From: Neptunicella plasticusilytica
GTDB taxonomy: Bacteria > Pseudomonadota > Gammaproteobacteria > Enterobacterales > Alteromonadaceae
Assembly (NCBI RefSeq): GCF_047922965.1
Contig: NZ_CP150481.1
Span: 868,001 to 932,000, forward strand
Direction: 5' to 3'
Length of the DNA stretch: 64,000 nucleotides
Numbering within the stretch: the first letter of the stretch is position 1; every line of letters starts with the position of its first letter. The translations under genes were made by a program, and so were the position numbers. Of this stretch, positions 45,204 through 52,921 are shown piece after piece. The notes beneath the pieces are model-generated. The model was not told the DNA's origin and ran no database searches. It was given only the letters and a program-made list of their open reading frames with translations.

Positions 45204-46693
45204 GTGACACTCAAATGAAATCCCTGTTAAAGATTCACCCCAACGATAATGTTGCTGTAGCCACCAAAGACTTGGTGGCAGGCGAACATTTTGACGAATT
45301 TGATTTAACCCTGTTGGACGATATTCCGGCCGGGCATAAGGTTGCGCTGGTAGATATTGCTCCGCAGCAACTTGTCATCAAATATGGTTTTGAAATTGGA
45401 GGTAGCACCGCCGAAATTAAAGCCGGTCAACATATTCATAGCCACAATCTGAAAACCAATTTATCTGACGGCACTCAATACCAGTATCAGCCCATTAAGC
45501 ATCAACGGGATGCAGGCACTACTGTGCCGACTTTTATGGGGTATAAACGCGCCAACGGAAAAGTGGGTATTCGCAACGAAGTCTGGATCATCAATACAGT
45601 AGGCTGTGTTAATCGTACCGCCCAGCGTATTGCCGAGATTTGTAGTCAGCGTTTTTTCGGTCAGGCTGATGCCTTTGTGGCGTTTACTCATCCCTATGGC
45701 TGCTCACAGCTAGGCGACGATTTAAAAGATACTCGTGCCATTCTGGCCTCGCTGTTAACCCATCCGAATGCCGGTGCGGTGCTGGTGGTGGGACTGGGTT
45801 GCGAGAACAATCAGATGGCAGCCCTGCTGGATGCCGCCGGTGAATATGATCCTGAACGGGTGAAATTTTATAACTCGCAGCAAGTGGGTGATGAAGTGGA
45901 AACCGGTGTTGAAGCTATCCAGCAAATGTTGCCGCTGCTGGCGCAAGACAAGCGCAGTGAATGTCCTGCATCGGATCTGGTGTTAGGCATGAAATGCGGC
46001 GGTTCGGACGCCTTTAGCGGTATTACCGCCAATCCTCTGGTGGGAAGGATGTCGGATAAAGTCACCCATATGGGTGGAACGGCATTGTTAACCGAAACGC
46101 CGGAAATGTTCGGTGCCGAACAGATTTTGATGAACCGTGCCAAAAATGAAGATACCTTCAAGCAAATTGTTGAATTGGTTGGTGACTTTAAACAGTATTT
46201 TATCGCCCATAACCAGCCCATTTATGAAAATCCGTCACCGGGCAATAAAGCTGGCGGGCTGACCACACTGGAAGAAAAATCACTGGGCGCCATTCAAAAA
46301 GGCGGTCAGGCCATTGTCAATCAGGTGCTGGATTATGGCCAACCGGTTAGTAGTAAAGGGTTAGTGTTATTACAGGCGCCGGGTAATGATGCAGTGTCTT
46401 CGACTGCGCTGGCGGCCAGTGGTGCGCATATGGTGCTGTTTACTACCGGCCGGGGGACTCCGCTGGGCTTTCCGGTTCCCACGGTAAAAATTTCCTCCAA
46501 CTCCGATTTGGCCGCGCGTAAACCGCACTGGATCGATTTTAACGCCGGCCAAGTGCTGGAAGGCACCAGTATGGATGACTGTGCCGAACAATTCTTTATG
46601 CAATTGCTGGATATTGCCTCCGGCAAGCATACCCAAAATGAACAAAATCAGAACAGAGAAATCGCTATCTGGAAACGCGGAGTGACTCTCTAA
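45200..46693 (+). CDS. uxaA: Altronate dehydratase
   Basis: 497 residues from ATG 45200, which overlaps the GH28 stop. The frame is open upstream but that part is GH28 sequence in another frame. The N-terminal SAF-like small domain (about 1-90, KIHPNDNVAVATKDLVAGEH) is joined to the large UxaA domain (GYKRANGKVGIRNEVWIINT, HPYGCSQLGDD, MKCGGSDAFSGITANPL). It dehydrates D-altronate to KDG in the galacturonate pathway. The length is like E. coli UxaA (495). Confidence 0.93.
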   Translation: MSDTQMKSLLKIHPNDNVAVATKDLVAGEHFDEFDLTLLDDIPAGHKVALVDIAPQQLVIKYGFEIGGSTAEIKAGQHIHSHNLKTNLSDGTQYQYQPIKHQRDAGTTVPTFMGYKRANGKVGIRNEVWIINTVGCVNRTAQRIAEICSQRFFGQADAFVAFTHPYGCSQLGDDLKDTRAILASLLTHPNAGAVLVVGLGCENNQMAALLDAAGEYDPERVKFYNSQQVGDEVETGVEAIQQMLPLLAQDKRSECPASDLVLGMKCGGSDAFSGITANPLVGRMSDKVTHMGGTALLTETPEMFGAEQILMNRAKNEDTFKQIVELVGDFKQYFIAHNQPIYENPSPGNKAGGLTTLEEKSLGAIQKGGQAIVNQVLDYGQPVSSKGLVLLQAPGNDAVSSTALAASGAHMVLFTTGRGTPLGFPVPTVKISSNSDLAARKPHWIDFNAGQVLEGTSMDDCAEQFFMQLLDIASGKHTQNEQNQNREIAIWKRGVTL

Positions 46694-46716
46694 TGCATAT
46701 ATACAGGAGCCTTTAA

Positions 46717-48144
46717 ATGGTGAATTCAACCTCAGCCTTGTCACTCAATCCCGACCGACTTTTCCCCAGTGATCCCACGGTACGGGACATCGCGCGTCGC
46801 CTATACAGCCAGATAAAAGATTTGCCGATTATCAGTCCGCACGGGCATACCGATCCGCGCTGGTTTGCTTATGACGAAAGTTTTGGTAATGCTACCGAGC
46901 TGTTGATCCGTCCGGATCACTATGTATTTCGTATGTTATACAGCCAGGGCATTTCGCTGGAGTCCTTGGGTATTCCTCGTTGGGATGGTGGTGAGGTCGA
47001 GCAGGACCCGCGTAAAATTTGGCGTATTTTTGCCAAACATTATTATCTGTTCCGTGGTACACCATCACGTATGTGGCTGGATACCGTCTTCCATGATGTA
47101 TTTGGCCTTAAGGTTCAGCTCAATGAACATAGCGCCGATCATTATTATGATCATATTACCGAGCAACTGAGCACGGCGGCATTTCGTCCTCGCGCCCTGA
47201 TGGACAGATTCAATATTGAACTTATTGCCACCACTGAAGGCGCATTGGATACTCTGCCGCATCACCAGGCGATTCAGGATACGCCATGGGCTAAACGGGT
47301 GATCACCAGTTTCCGTCCCGATGATGTGGTGGATGCCTCACGGGAAGATTTTGCCGATAACATTAAAAAATTGGCCGATTTAACCGGTCAGGATACCCAA
47401 AACTGGCAAGGTTATTTGCAAGCTATCCGATTACGTCGTGAATATTTCCGCAGCATGGGGGCGACCGCCACCGATCATGGTCATCCCACTGCACGCACCG
47501 CTAATTTGTCCAACAGCGAATCCGAAAAACTGTTTGCCCTGTGCCTGTCCGGCAAAGCTGACGAGCAACAACAGGAATTATTCCGTGCGCAAATGTTGAC
47601 CGAATTGGCCGGAATGAGTATTGAAGACGGTATGGTGATGCAGATCCATCCGGGCGCATTCCGTAACCATAACCCTGAACTATTTACTAAGTTTGGCCGC
47701 GACAAAGGCGCGGATATCCCGTCGCCGACAGAATACGTGCAGGCACTAAAACCCATGCTGGATAAATACGGCAATAATCCGGATTTGAATGTGATTCTAT
47801 TTACCCTGGATGAAACTAACTATGCTCGTGAACTGGCGCCGCTGGCAGGTCATTATCCCAGCCTGAAACTGGGACCTGCATGGTGGTTCCATGATAGCCC
47901 TGAGGGAATGTTACGTTTCCGTCATCAGGTAACCGAAACCGCCGGTTTTTATAATACCGTCGGTTTTAATGATGATACCCGCGCGTTTTTGTCTATTCCG
48001 GCGCGCCATGATGTGGCCCGTCGCATTGATTGCCGTTTTCTGGCTGAATTGATTTCCCAGCATCGCATTAACGAAGACGAAGGTGTCGAGCTGGCGCACG
48101 ATCTGACTTACAGACTGGCTAAAACAGCCTACAAACTGGATTAA
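46717..48144 (+). CDS. uxaC: Uronate isomerase
   Basis: 475 residues, amidohydrolase-related. It has the metal motif SPHGHTDPRWF (His42, His44), RMWLDTVFHDVFGL, TTEGALDTLPHH, MQIHPGAFRNHN and GPAWWFHDSPEGM, all typical of UxaC. It converts galacturonate to tagaturonate and glucuronate to fructuronate. It lies 23 nt after uxaA and 11 nt before the reductase gene. Confidence 0.96.
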   Translation: MVNSTSALSLNPDRLFPSDPTVRDIARRLYSQIKDLPIISPHGHTDPRWFAYDESFGNATELLIRPDHYVFRMLYSQGISLESLGIPRWDGGEVEQDPRKIWRIFAKHYYLFRGTPSRMWLDTVFHDVFGLKVQLNEHSADHYYDHITEQLSTAAFRPRALMDRFNIELIATTEGALDTLPHHQAIQDTPWAKRVITSFRPDDVVDASREDFADNIKKLADLTGQDTQNWQGYLQAIRLRREYFRSMGATATDHGHPTARTANLSNSESEKLFALCLSGKADEQQQELFRAQMLTELAGMSIEDGMVMQIHPGAFRNHNPELFTKFGRDKGADIPSPTEYVQALKPMLDKYGNNPDLNVILFTLDETNYARELAPLAGHYPSLKLGPAWWFHDSPEGMLRFRHQVTETAGFYNTVGFNDDTRAFLSIPARHDVARRIDCRFLAELISQHRINEDEGVELAHDLTYRLAKTAYKLD

Positions 48145-48155
48145 TAACAACCATT

Positions 48156-49622
48156 ATGCAGCAACTTAACAGTAGTCATATCAATCAGTTACCCGAGTCG
48201 GTAATCCGCAGTGATTATAATCGTGAACAACTCGGTATTGGCATCGTGCATCTTGGCCCTGGGGCCTTTCATCGTGCCCACCAGGCAGTTTTTACTGATA
48301 ATGCATTGGCTTATGGCGGTGACTGGGGCATTTGCGGTGTGTCGATGCGCAGCAAAGGGGTGCGGGATAATCTGGCCGAGCAGGACAATTTATATACTCT
48401 GGCGATTCTGGATGAGCAACCTGCCTATCAGCTAGTCGGTGCGATTAAAGAAGTACTGGTACTTGGGGATCAGCGTGAGCAGGTGATGCAGCGTTTAACT
48501 GCGCCGAGCACGCATATTATAAGTTTAACCGTAACCGAAAAAGGCTATTGCCTTAATGGTGATGGTTTACTGGATCGCAATCACGCCGATGTCCAGCATG
48601 ACTTAGCTCATCCGCAGCAGCCGAATAGTGCCATTGGCTTGTTAACCGCAGCATTAGCAGTTCGCTTCGACCAAAACCTCGGCTCATTGACCATTATCAG
48701 CTGTGACAATCTGGCCGATAACGGCAGCAAGTTGGGCAAAGCCGTGGTGGCCTTTGCCCGTGAGCTGAATGCTAAACTGGCCGACTGGATTGAGGCGAAT
48801 ATCTGTTTTCCCAATACCATGGTTGATAGCATTACTCCTGCTACGGATGAAGCGTTAAAACAGCGAGTGGCATCGGCAATTGAGCTTAAAGACAACTGGC
48901 CGATTCAGCGTGAAGCTTTCAGTCAGTGGGTAATTGAAGATGAATTCAGCGGCCCGCGCCCGCATTGGGAAAAAGTGGGTGTGACTTTTACCCATGACGT
49001 AAGCGGTTATGAAAAAGCCAAACTGAGGTTATTAAACGGCAGTCATTCCACCTTGGCTTACACCGGATTGCGTTGCGGTTTTGAAACTGTTAGTGAAGCT
49101 GTCAGCCATCCGGCACTGCATAAGCTGATTAGCGCTATGCTGTTAGAGGAAGTGAAACCTTCTTTTAGTGCACCGCTGGAAATGGATGTGGAAGAATATA
49201 TTCAGGCGATTCTCAAGCGCTATGCCAATCCACATATTCGTCATCTACTGGCGCAGATTGCCTGGGATGGTTCGCAAAAATTGCCGTTTAGGCTGCTTGG
49301 AACCATTAAAGACAATTTGGCCAAAAATAACAGTATCCGTCTGTTATCTACGGGCGTGGCGGCATGGCTGCACTTTTTGGTCAATGCGGCGCACAAGTCG
49401 CTACAAATTACCGATCCTTTAGCGGATTTATTATTGGCGAGTGCGAAAAAATGCACAGGTCATAGTGCCGAAGATGTGCAGACTCTGCTGGCGATTGCAC
49501 AGGTATTTCCAGCCGAACTGGCCGCCAATCAGTCATTTAGCAAGGCAGTCACCGAAGCCTATCTGACATTGGCCGATCTCAATCCGCAAAATATTGACTC
49601 AGTACTGGGCAAGATTGAATGA
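48156..49622 (+). CDS. Mannitol dehydrogenase-family uronate reductase (UxuB-like)
   Basis: 488 residues of the polyol-specific long-chain dehydrogenase family. It shows the Rossmann start GIVHLGPGAFHRAHQAVF, SLTVTEKGYCL, the catalytic-type KLRLLNGSHSTLAYTGL segment and DGSQKLPFRLLGTI. The sequence resembles E. coli fructuronate reductase UxuB (IVHLGCGAFHRAHQA, SLTVTEKGYC, KLRMLNGSHSFLAYLG) much more than tagaturonate reductase UxaB. Yet its partner is altronate dehydratase UxaA, and no mannonate dehydratase is seen. It may therefore reduce tagaturonate to altronate here, or act on both. The symbol is left blank for that reason. Confidence 0.85.
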   Translation: MQQLNSSHINQLPESVIRSDYNREQLGIGIVHLGPGAFHRAHQAVFTDNALAYGGDWGICGVSMRSKGVRDNLAEQDNLYTLAILDEQPAYQLVGAIKEVLVLGDQREQVMQRLTAPSTHIISLTVTEKGYCLNGDGLLDRNHADVQHDLAHPQQPNSAIGLLTAALAVRFDQNLGSLTIISCDNLADNGSKLGKAVVAFARELNAKLADWIEANICFPNTMVDSITPATDEALKQRVASAIELKDNWPIQREAFSQWVIEDEFSGPRPHWEKVGVTFTHDVSGYEKAKLRLLNGSHSTLAYTGLRCGFETVSEAVSHPALHKLISAMLLEEVKPSFSAPLEMDVEEYIQAILKRYANPHIRHLLAQIAWDGSQKLPFRLLGTIKDNLAKNNSIRLLSTGVAAWLHFLVNAAHKSLQITDPLADLLLASAKKCTGHSAEDVQTLLAIAQVFPAELAANQSFSKAVTEAYLTLADLNPQNIDSVLGKIE

Positions 49623-49656
49623 TGCTGTTGTGACAAGCGCTAAGAGAAAAAATACC

Positions 49657-50595
49657 ATGAGTAAAATTATCATTTTTGGCGAATGCATGGTTGAGTTGTC
49701 GGCTATAGCCGAGCAGACCTATCAGCAGACTTTTGCCGGTGATTCCTATAATACCGCGGTGTATCTAAAACGCTGCAACCCGCGTCAGCAGGTAAGCTAT
49801 TGGTCAACCGTGGGGAGTGATACGCTAAGTGAGCAGTTACTTATCAATATCAGCCAGGAAAACATAGCAACCGAGCTGGTATTGAATAGCCCGGATAAAA
49901 CCCTGGGACTGTATATGATCAGTACCGATGAACAGGGGGAGCGCAGTTTCGCATATTGGCGCAGTGATTCGGCAGCCCGCCAGTCGGTTAAGCTGTTACT
50001 TAATAAAGGCGGAATCGAGCTGTTAAGCGATTGCGACTACCTGTTTTTCTCCGGAATTTCGCTGGCTATTTTATCCGAACAGGACAAGCAAAGCCTGCTG
50101 GATTTACTTAGCCAGTTACGCCAACAACATGGCTGCAAGATTATTTTTGATCCTAATTACCGGCCATTGTTGTGGAGTTCGGTTGAACAGGCGCGGATCT
50201 GGACAGATAAAGCCTATGCACTAGCGGATATCGCCTTTCCAGGTTGTGATGATCACAGGGTGCTGTACGGCCATGACAATGTTACCGATGTGCATCGCCA
50301 TGTACAGGCGCTGGGTGTAAATGAAATTGTGATAAAAAATGGTGCTCAAGGCGTACAGATATTCCAGGATGGCCAGCACAGCATAGTACCGGTGCAACAG
50401 GTGGCTAATGTGGTGGACACCACTTCGGCGGGTGACGCCTTTAACGGCGGTTATCTGGCGGCCCGTTTTGCCGGTCATAGCGTACAAAGTTCAGCCAGTT
50501 TCGCAGCACAGATAGCGGCTTATGTCATAGGCCATAAGGGCGCGATCGTACCGGCAGAAACAATGAAACCTTTCCTCGAGGTAAACACCTTATGA
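49657..50595 (+). CDS. kdgK: 2-keto-3-deoxygluconate kinase (PfkB family), pectin-locus copy
   Basis: 312 residues from ATG 49657, giving the same N-terminus (IIIFGECMVELSA) as the alginate-locus paralogue. The frame is open from 49594 but that start overlaps the reductase gene. Segments TFAGDSYNTAVYLKR, STDEQGERSFAYWRSDSAAR and DTTSAGDAF with Asp260 match PfkB KDG kinases. It phosphorylates KDG to KDPG. Its stop overlaps the pectate lyase start (ATGA). Confidence 0.92.
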   Translation: MSKIIIFGECMVELSAIAEQTYQQTFAGDSYNTAVYLKRCNPRQQVSYWSTVGSDTLSEQLLINISQENIATELVLNSPDKTLGLYMISTDEQGERSFAYWRSDSAARQSVKLLLNKGGIELLSDCDYLFFSGISLAILSEQDKQSLLDLLSQLRQQHGCKIIFDPNYRPLLWSSVEQARIWTDKAYALADIAFPGCDDHRVLYGHDNVTDVHRHVQALGVNEIVIKNGAQGVQIFQDGQHSIVPVQQVANVVDTTSAGDAFNGGYLAARFAGHSVQSSASFAAQIAAYVIGHKGAIVPAETMKPFLEVNTL

Positions 50596-51944
50596 AATTA
50601 ATACTTCAGCGCTCAATCCCGGCCTTATTGACGGGATTATTGTTAATGGCCTGTCAGTCGGTCTCGGCAGCCAAGCCAATGGCATTTCCGGGCGCTGAAG
50701 GCTTTGGTCAATATACTCAAGGTGGCCGTGGTGGTCGGATTATAGTGGTTGATTCACTGCAAGATTCCGACAAAGCGCGTCCCGGCACCTTACGTTACGC
50801 GGTAAAAGCTAAAGGGCCTCGGATTGTGGTGTTTAGCGTATCGGGTGTCATTCATCTGGTTAAACCACTGGAAATCAAACAGGATTTTATCACTATTGCC
50901 GGACAAACCTCGCCCGGTGGGATTGTGGTGACCGGCTCCGAGACCCAGATTGATGCCAATCAGGTGATCATTCGCTATTTACGTTTCCGCCCGGGGGCTG
51001 AGCATGAACAGGGAGACGCGGTTACCTCCAAACGGCATCACGACATTATTATCGATCACTGTTCAATGAGCTGGGCCAATGATGAAGTGGCGTCTTTCTA
51101 CAATAATACTAATTTTACCCTGCAATACAGTATTGTCAGTGAAAGCCTGAATAATGCCGGGCATGCCAAAGGCAGTCATGGTTATGGCGGGATCTGGGGT
51201 GGCCAGCGCGCCAGTTTTATTCACAATGTTTTGGCGCATCACACCAGCCGTAATCCACGTATTAACGGTTATCGCCTTAAACCTACCTACCAGCAGCAGG
51301 ATGAGCTGACCGATATTCGCAATAATGTGATCTATAACTGGTCGAAAAACAGCGCCTATGGCAGTGAAAATGGCCGTTTTAATTTGGTGAATAATCTGTT
51401 CAAACCGGGGCCAGCAGAGGGGCCGTTGCGCTTTTTCCAGTTATGGGATGTGGATGATAACAAGCCTGCCGGTCAGGCCTATATCGCAGGTAATGTGATG
51501 AGCGGCCATGATGACCTGTCGGCCAATAATCTGCTGGCAATCAAGATTAAGGATGAAAAACATCTGGATAAAGCCGTGGTGGAGCGGATTAAACAAAAAT
51601 TCTTGGTAAATAAAGCCTTTAACGACGCGCAATATCCGCTGGATTATCTGCAACAAACCGCACTGGACAGTTACCAAACACTCATTATGGATGGTGAAGT
51701 GGGGGCCAATCGTACTCGAGCTGGCATATATCAGGACTCGGTCGACAAGCGCGTGTTAGCCGAAATCGCCGCCGGTAATGCCACTGTCGGTAACGGCATT
51801 ATCGATTCCGAATTACAGGTAATTAAAGGCTGGGACGCCTACGCACAGGAGTTTGCAACAACGGCTGCCAGCACCATTCCGGCAGAATATCTAAACGATA
51901 GCGCTGCCGCTCAGCAATGGATTGATAAGCTAGGCGCATTTTAA
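50592..51944 (+). CDS. PL1 pectate lyase lipoprotein
   Basis: 450 residues. The signal ends in lipobox LLMACQSV, so an outer-membrane lipoprotein is likely. The parallel beta-helix of PL1 is recognised by AFPGAEGFGQYTQGGRGG, GTLRYAVKAKGPRIVVF, ITIAGQTSPGG, DIIIDHCSMSWANDE and the HHTSRNPRI segment, whose Arg220/Arg223 are the likely catalytic or substrate-binding arginines. It cuts polygalacturonate by calcium-dependent beta-elimination. It is the last gene of the GH28-uxaA-uxaC-reductase-kdgK operon. Confidence 0.92.
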   Translation: MKLILQRSIPALLTGLLLMACQSVSAAKPMAFPGAEGFGQYTQGGRGGRIIVVDSLQDSDKARPGTLRYAVKAKGPRIVVFSVSGVIHLVKPLEIKQDFITIAGQTSPGGIVVTGSETQIDANQVIIRYLRFRPGAEHEQGDAVTSKRHHDIIIDHCSMSWANDEVASFYNNTNFTLQYSIVSESLNNAGHAKGSHGYGGIWGGQRASFIHNVLAHHTSRNPRINGYRLKPTYQQQDELTDIRNNVIYNWSKNSAYGSENGRFNLVNNLFKPGPAEGPLRFFQLWDVDDNKPAGQAYIAGNVMSGHDDLSANNLLAIKIKDEKHLDKAVVERIKQKFLVNKAFNDAQYPLDYLQQTALDSYQTLIMDGEVGANRTRAGIYQDSVDKRVLAEIAAGNATVGNGIIDSELQVIKGWDAYAQEFATTAASTIPAEYLNDSAAAQQWIDKLGAF

Positions 51945-52147
51945 GGCTTTTATTGGCTGCGCGAACTGCCATTAAGCCTGTCATTCCGACAGGGTTCTGG
52001 AGCCGGAATCCATAAAGTTTAAAACCCAAAACATTGGATCTATTTCTGCGCAAATCGGCTGAGTCATAAAAGTTAAATTTGGGCGTCGCGCTGGCGACAG
52101 CAGCCAAAGGGGAATAAATGACGATTCCCCTTTGGAATCCCCCGTCA

Positions 52148-52291
52148 CCCTTGCAGTAAAAACACAAAAAACGGGTTCAGGCATACCGATAACGCGCTAA
52201 ATCCACATCCCTTCAGTTAACGCTTTCTCGACATCCTTGTCTCGAATACCGGTAGGCTAATCTGAACCCGTTTTTTGTTTACTGCAAAGGG
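52148..52291. mobile_element. MITE-like element with ~30-bp terminal inverted repeats
   Basis: The left arm (52148-52180) contains TTGCAGTAAAAACAC and AAAAAACGGGTTCAG. The right arm (52262-52291) is its inverted copy with small gaps, containing CTGAACCCGTTTTTTG and TTACTGCAAAGGG. There is no coding sequence inside. It could be a miniature mobile element or a large transcribed hairpin. Confidence 0.5.
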
Positions 52292-52884
52292 AGGTAAAAC
52301 CAAAACCGTTCGTCCTGAGCTCGAGGAACGAGTAGTCGAAGGATAAATGGATTTGAAGGATAAATTTTTCATCATTAAACCCTGTTATACCCGCGAAGGC
52401 GGGTATCCACAAACTTGCGGGTGAAAAGCCTTCTTTGTTTTTTGACTCATTAGAGGGTGAGGATCGAACTCATTGATTTAATTAACTTTGCAGAGTACCG
52501 TTAAAAAAATAAATCAGGAAAGAAGGAATTTCACCCGTCACGAATACGGGATTAATTCCTTCTATTAAATTGTTTTGTGCCGCCGACGCGCCAGTAGATG
52601 GTCAAAGGGATATAATTCAGGGTTTCTAAAACAGCGGTTTAAAGACAAAAATCGACTGGCGAGGTTGAACAATTTCTGGCAGGCTTGAAGCGTTAGCGGT
52701 GCCGCTGAAGCGAGCTTGCAGAGGACACAGCGAACCCGCTTCAAGTAAGGAAAGTCCACCCATCGGCGGTGATGGCAGATCAGGGAGAAGGTCATTGTCA
52801 AAATATCTATCAGAAAGTTCAGGCCGTTTCCCCTGCCGGATACACACAAAACAAATAGCTACATCGGACGCTGAAAGGCGCGCC

Positions 52885-52904
52885 GTTGAGCTAAATTGTT
52901 AGGC
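52885..52904. other. Integron-like core site upstream of the cassette gene
   Basis: GTTAGGC at 52898-52904, in TTGTTAGGCA, matches the GTTRRRY R' core of integron recombination sites. It lies 18 nt before the gene at 52922, where the 3' end of a preceding attC or attI would be expected. Preceding sequence GGCGCGCCGTTGAGC could be the remnant of an attC arm. Confidence 0.45.
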
Positions 52905-52921
52905 AATCAAAGCAAGGAGCC

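Larger units (their letters stand above)
51945..52921. repeat. Gene-poor accessory patch of inverted repeats
   Basis: No convincing gene is seen in this 977-bp stretch. In order it has: REP-like GTCATTCC/GGAATCC sequence (51979-52010); a perfect 12-bp hairpin, CCAAAGGGGAAT/ATTCCCCTTTGG (52104-52135); a ~144-bp element with ~30-bp terminal inverted repeats (52148-52291); a copy of the dispersed core (52306-52350); an ATACCCGC/GCGGGTAT hairpin (52387-52406); and a nested hairpin, AGAAGGAATT/AATTCCTTCT (52521-52563). It ends with GTTAGGC (52898-52904) just before the next gene. Small open frames on both strands at 52565-52902 overlap one another, and I do not call them. Confidence 0.7.

Noticed and set aside
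52565..52902. Overlapping small frames on both strands upstream of the cassette gene
   Set aside because: Both strands are open over the same repeat-like DNA, with no start signals or recognisable domain. More likely repeated non-coding sequence.
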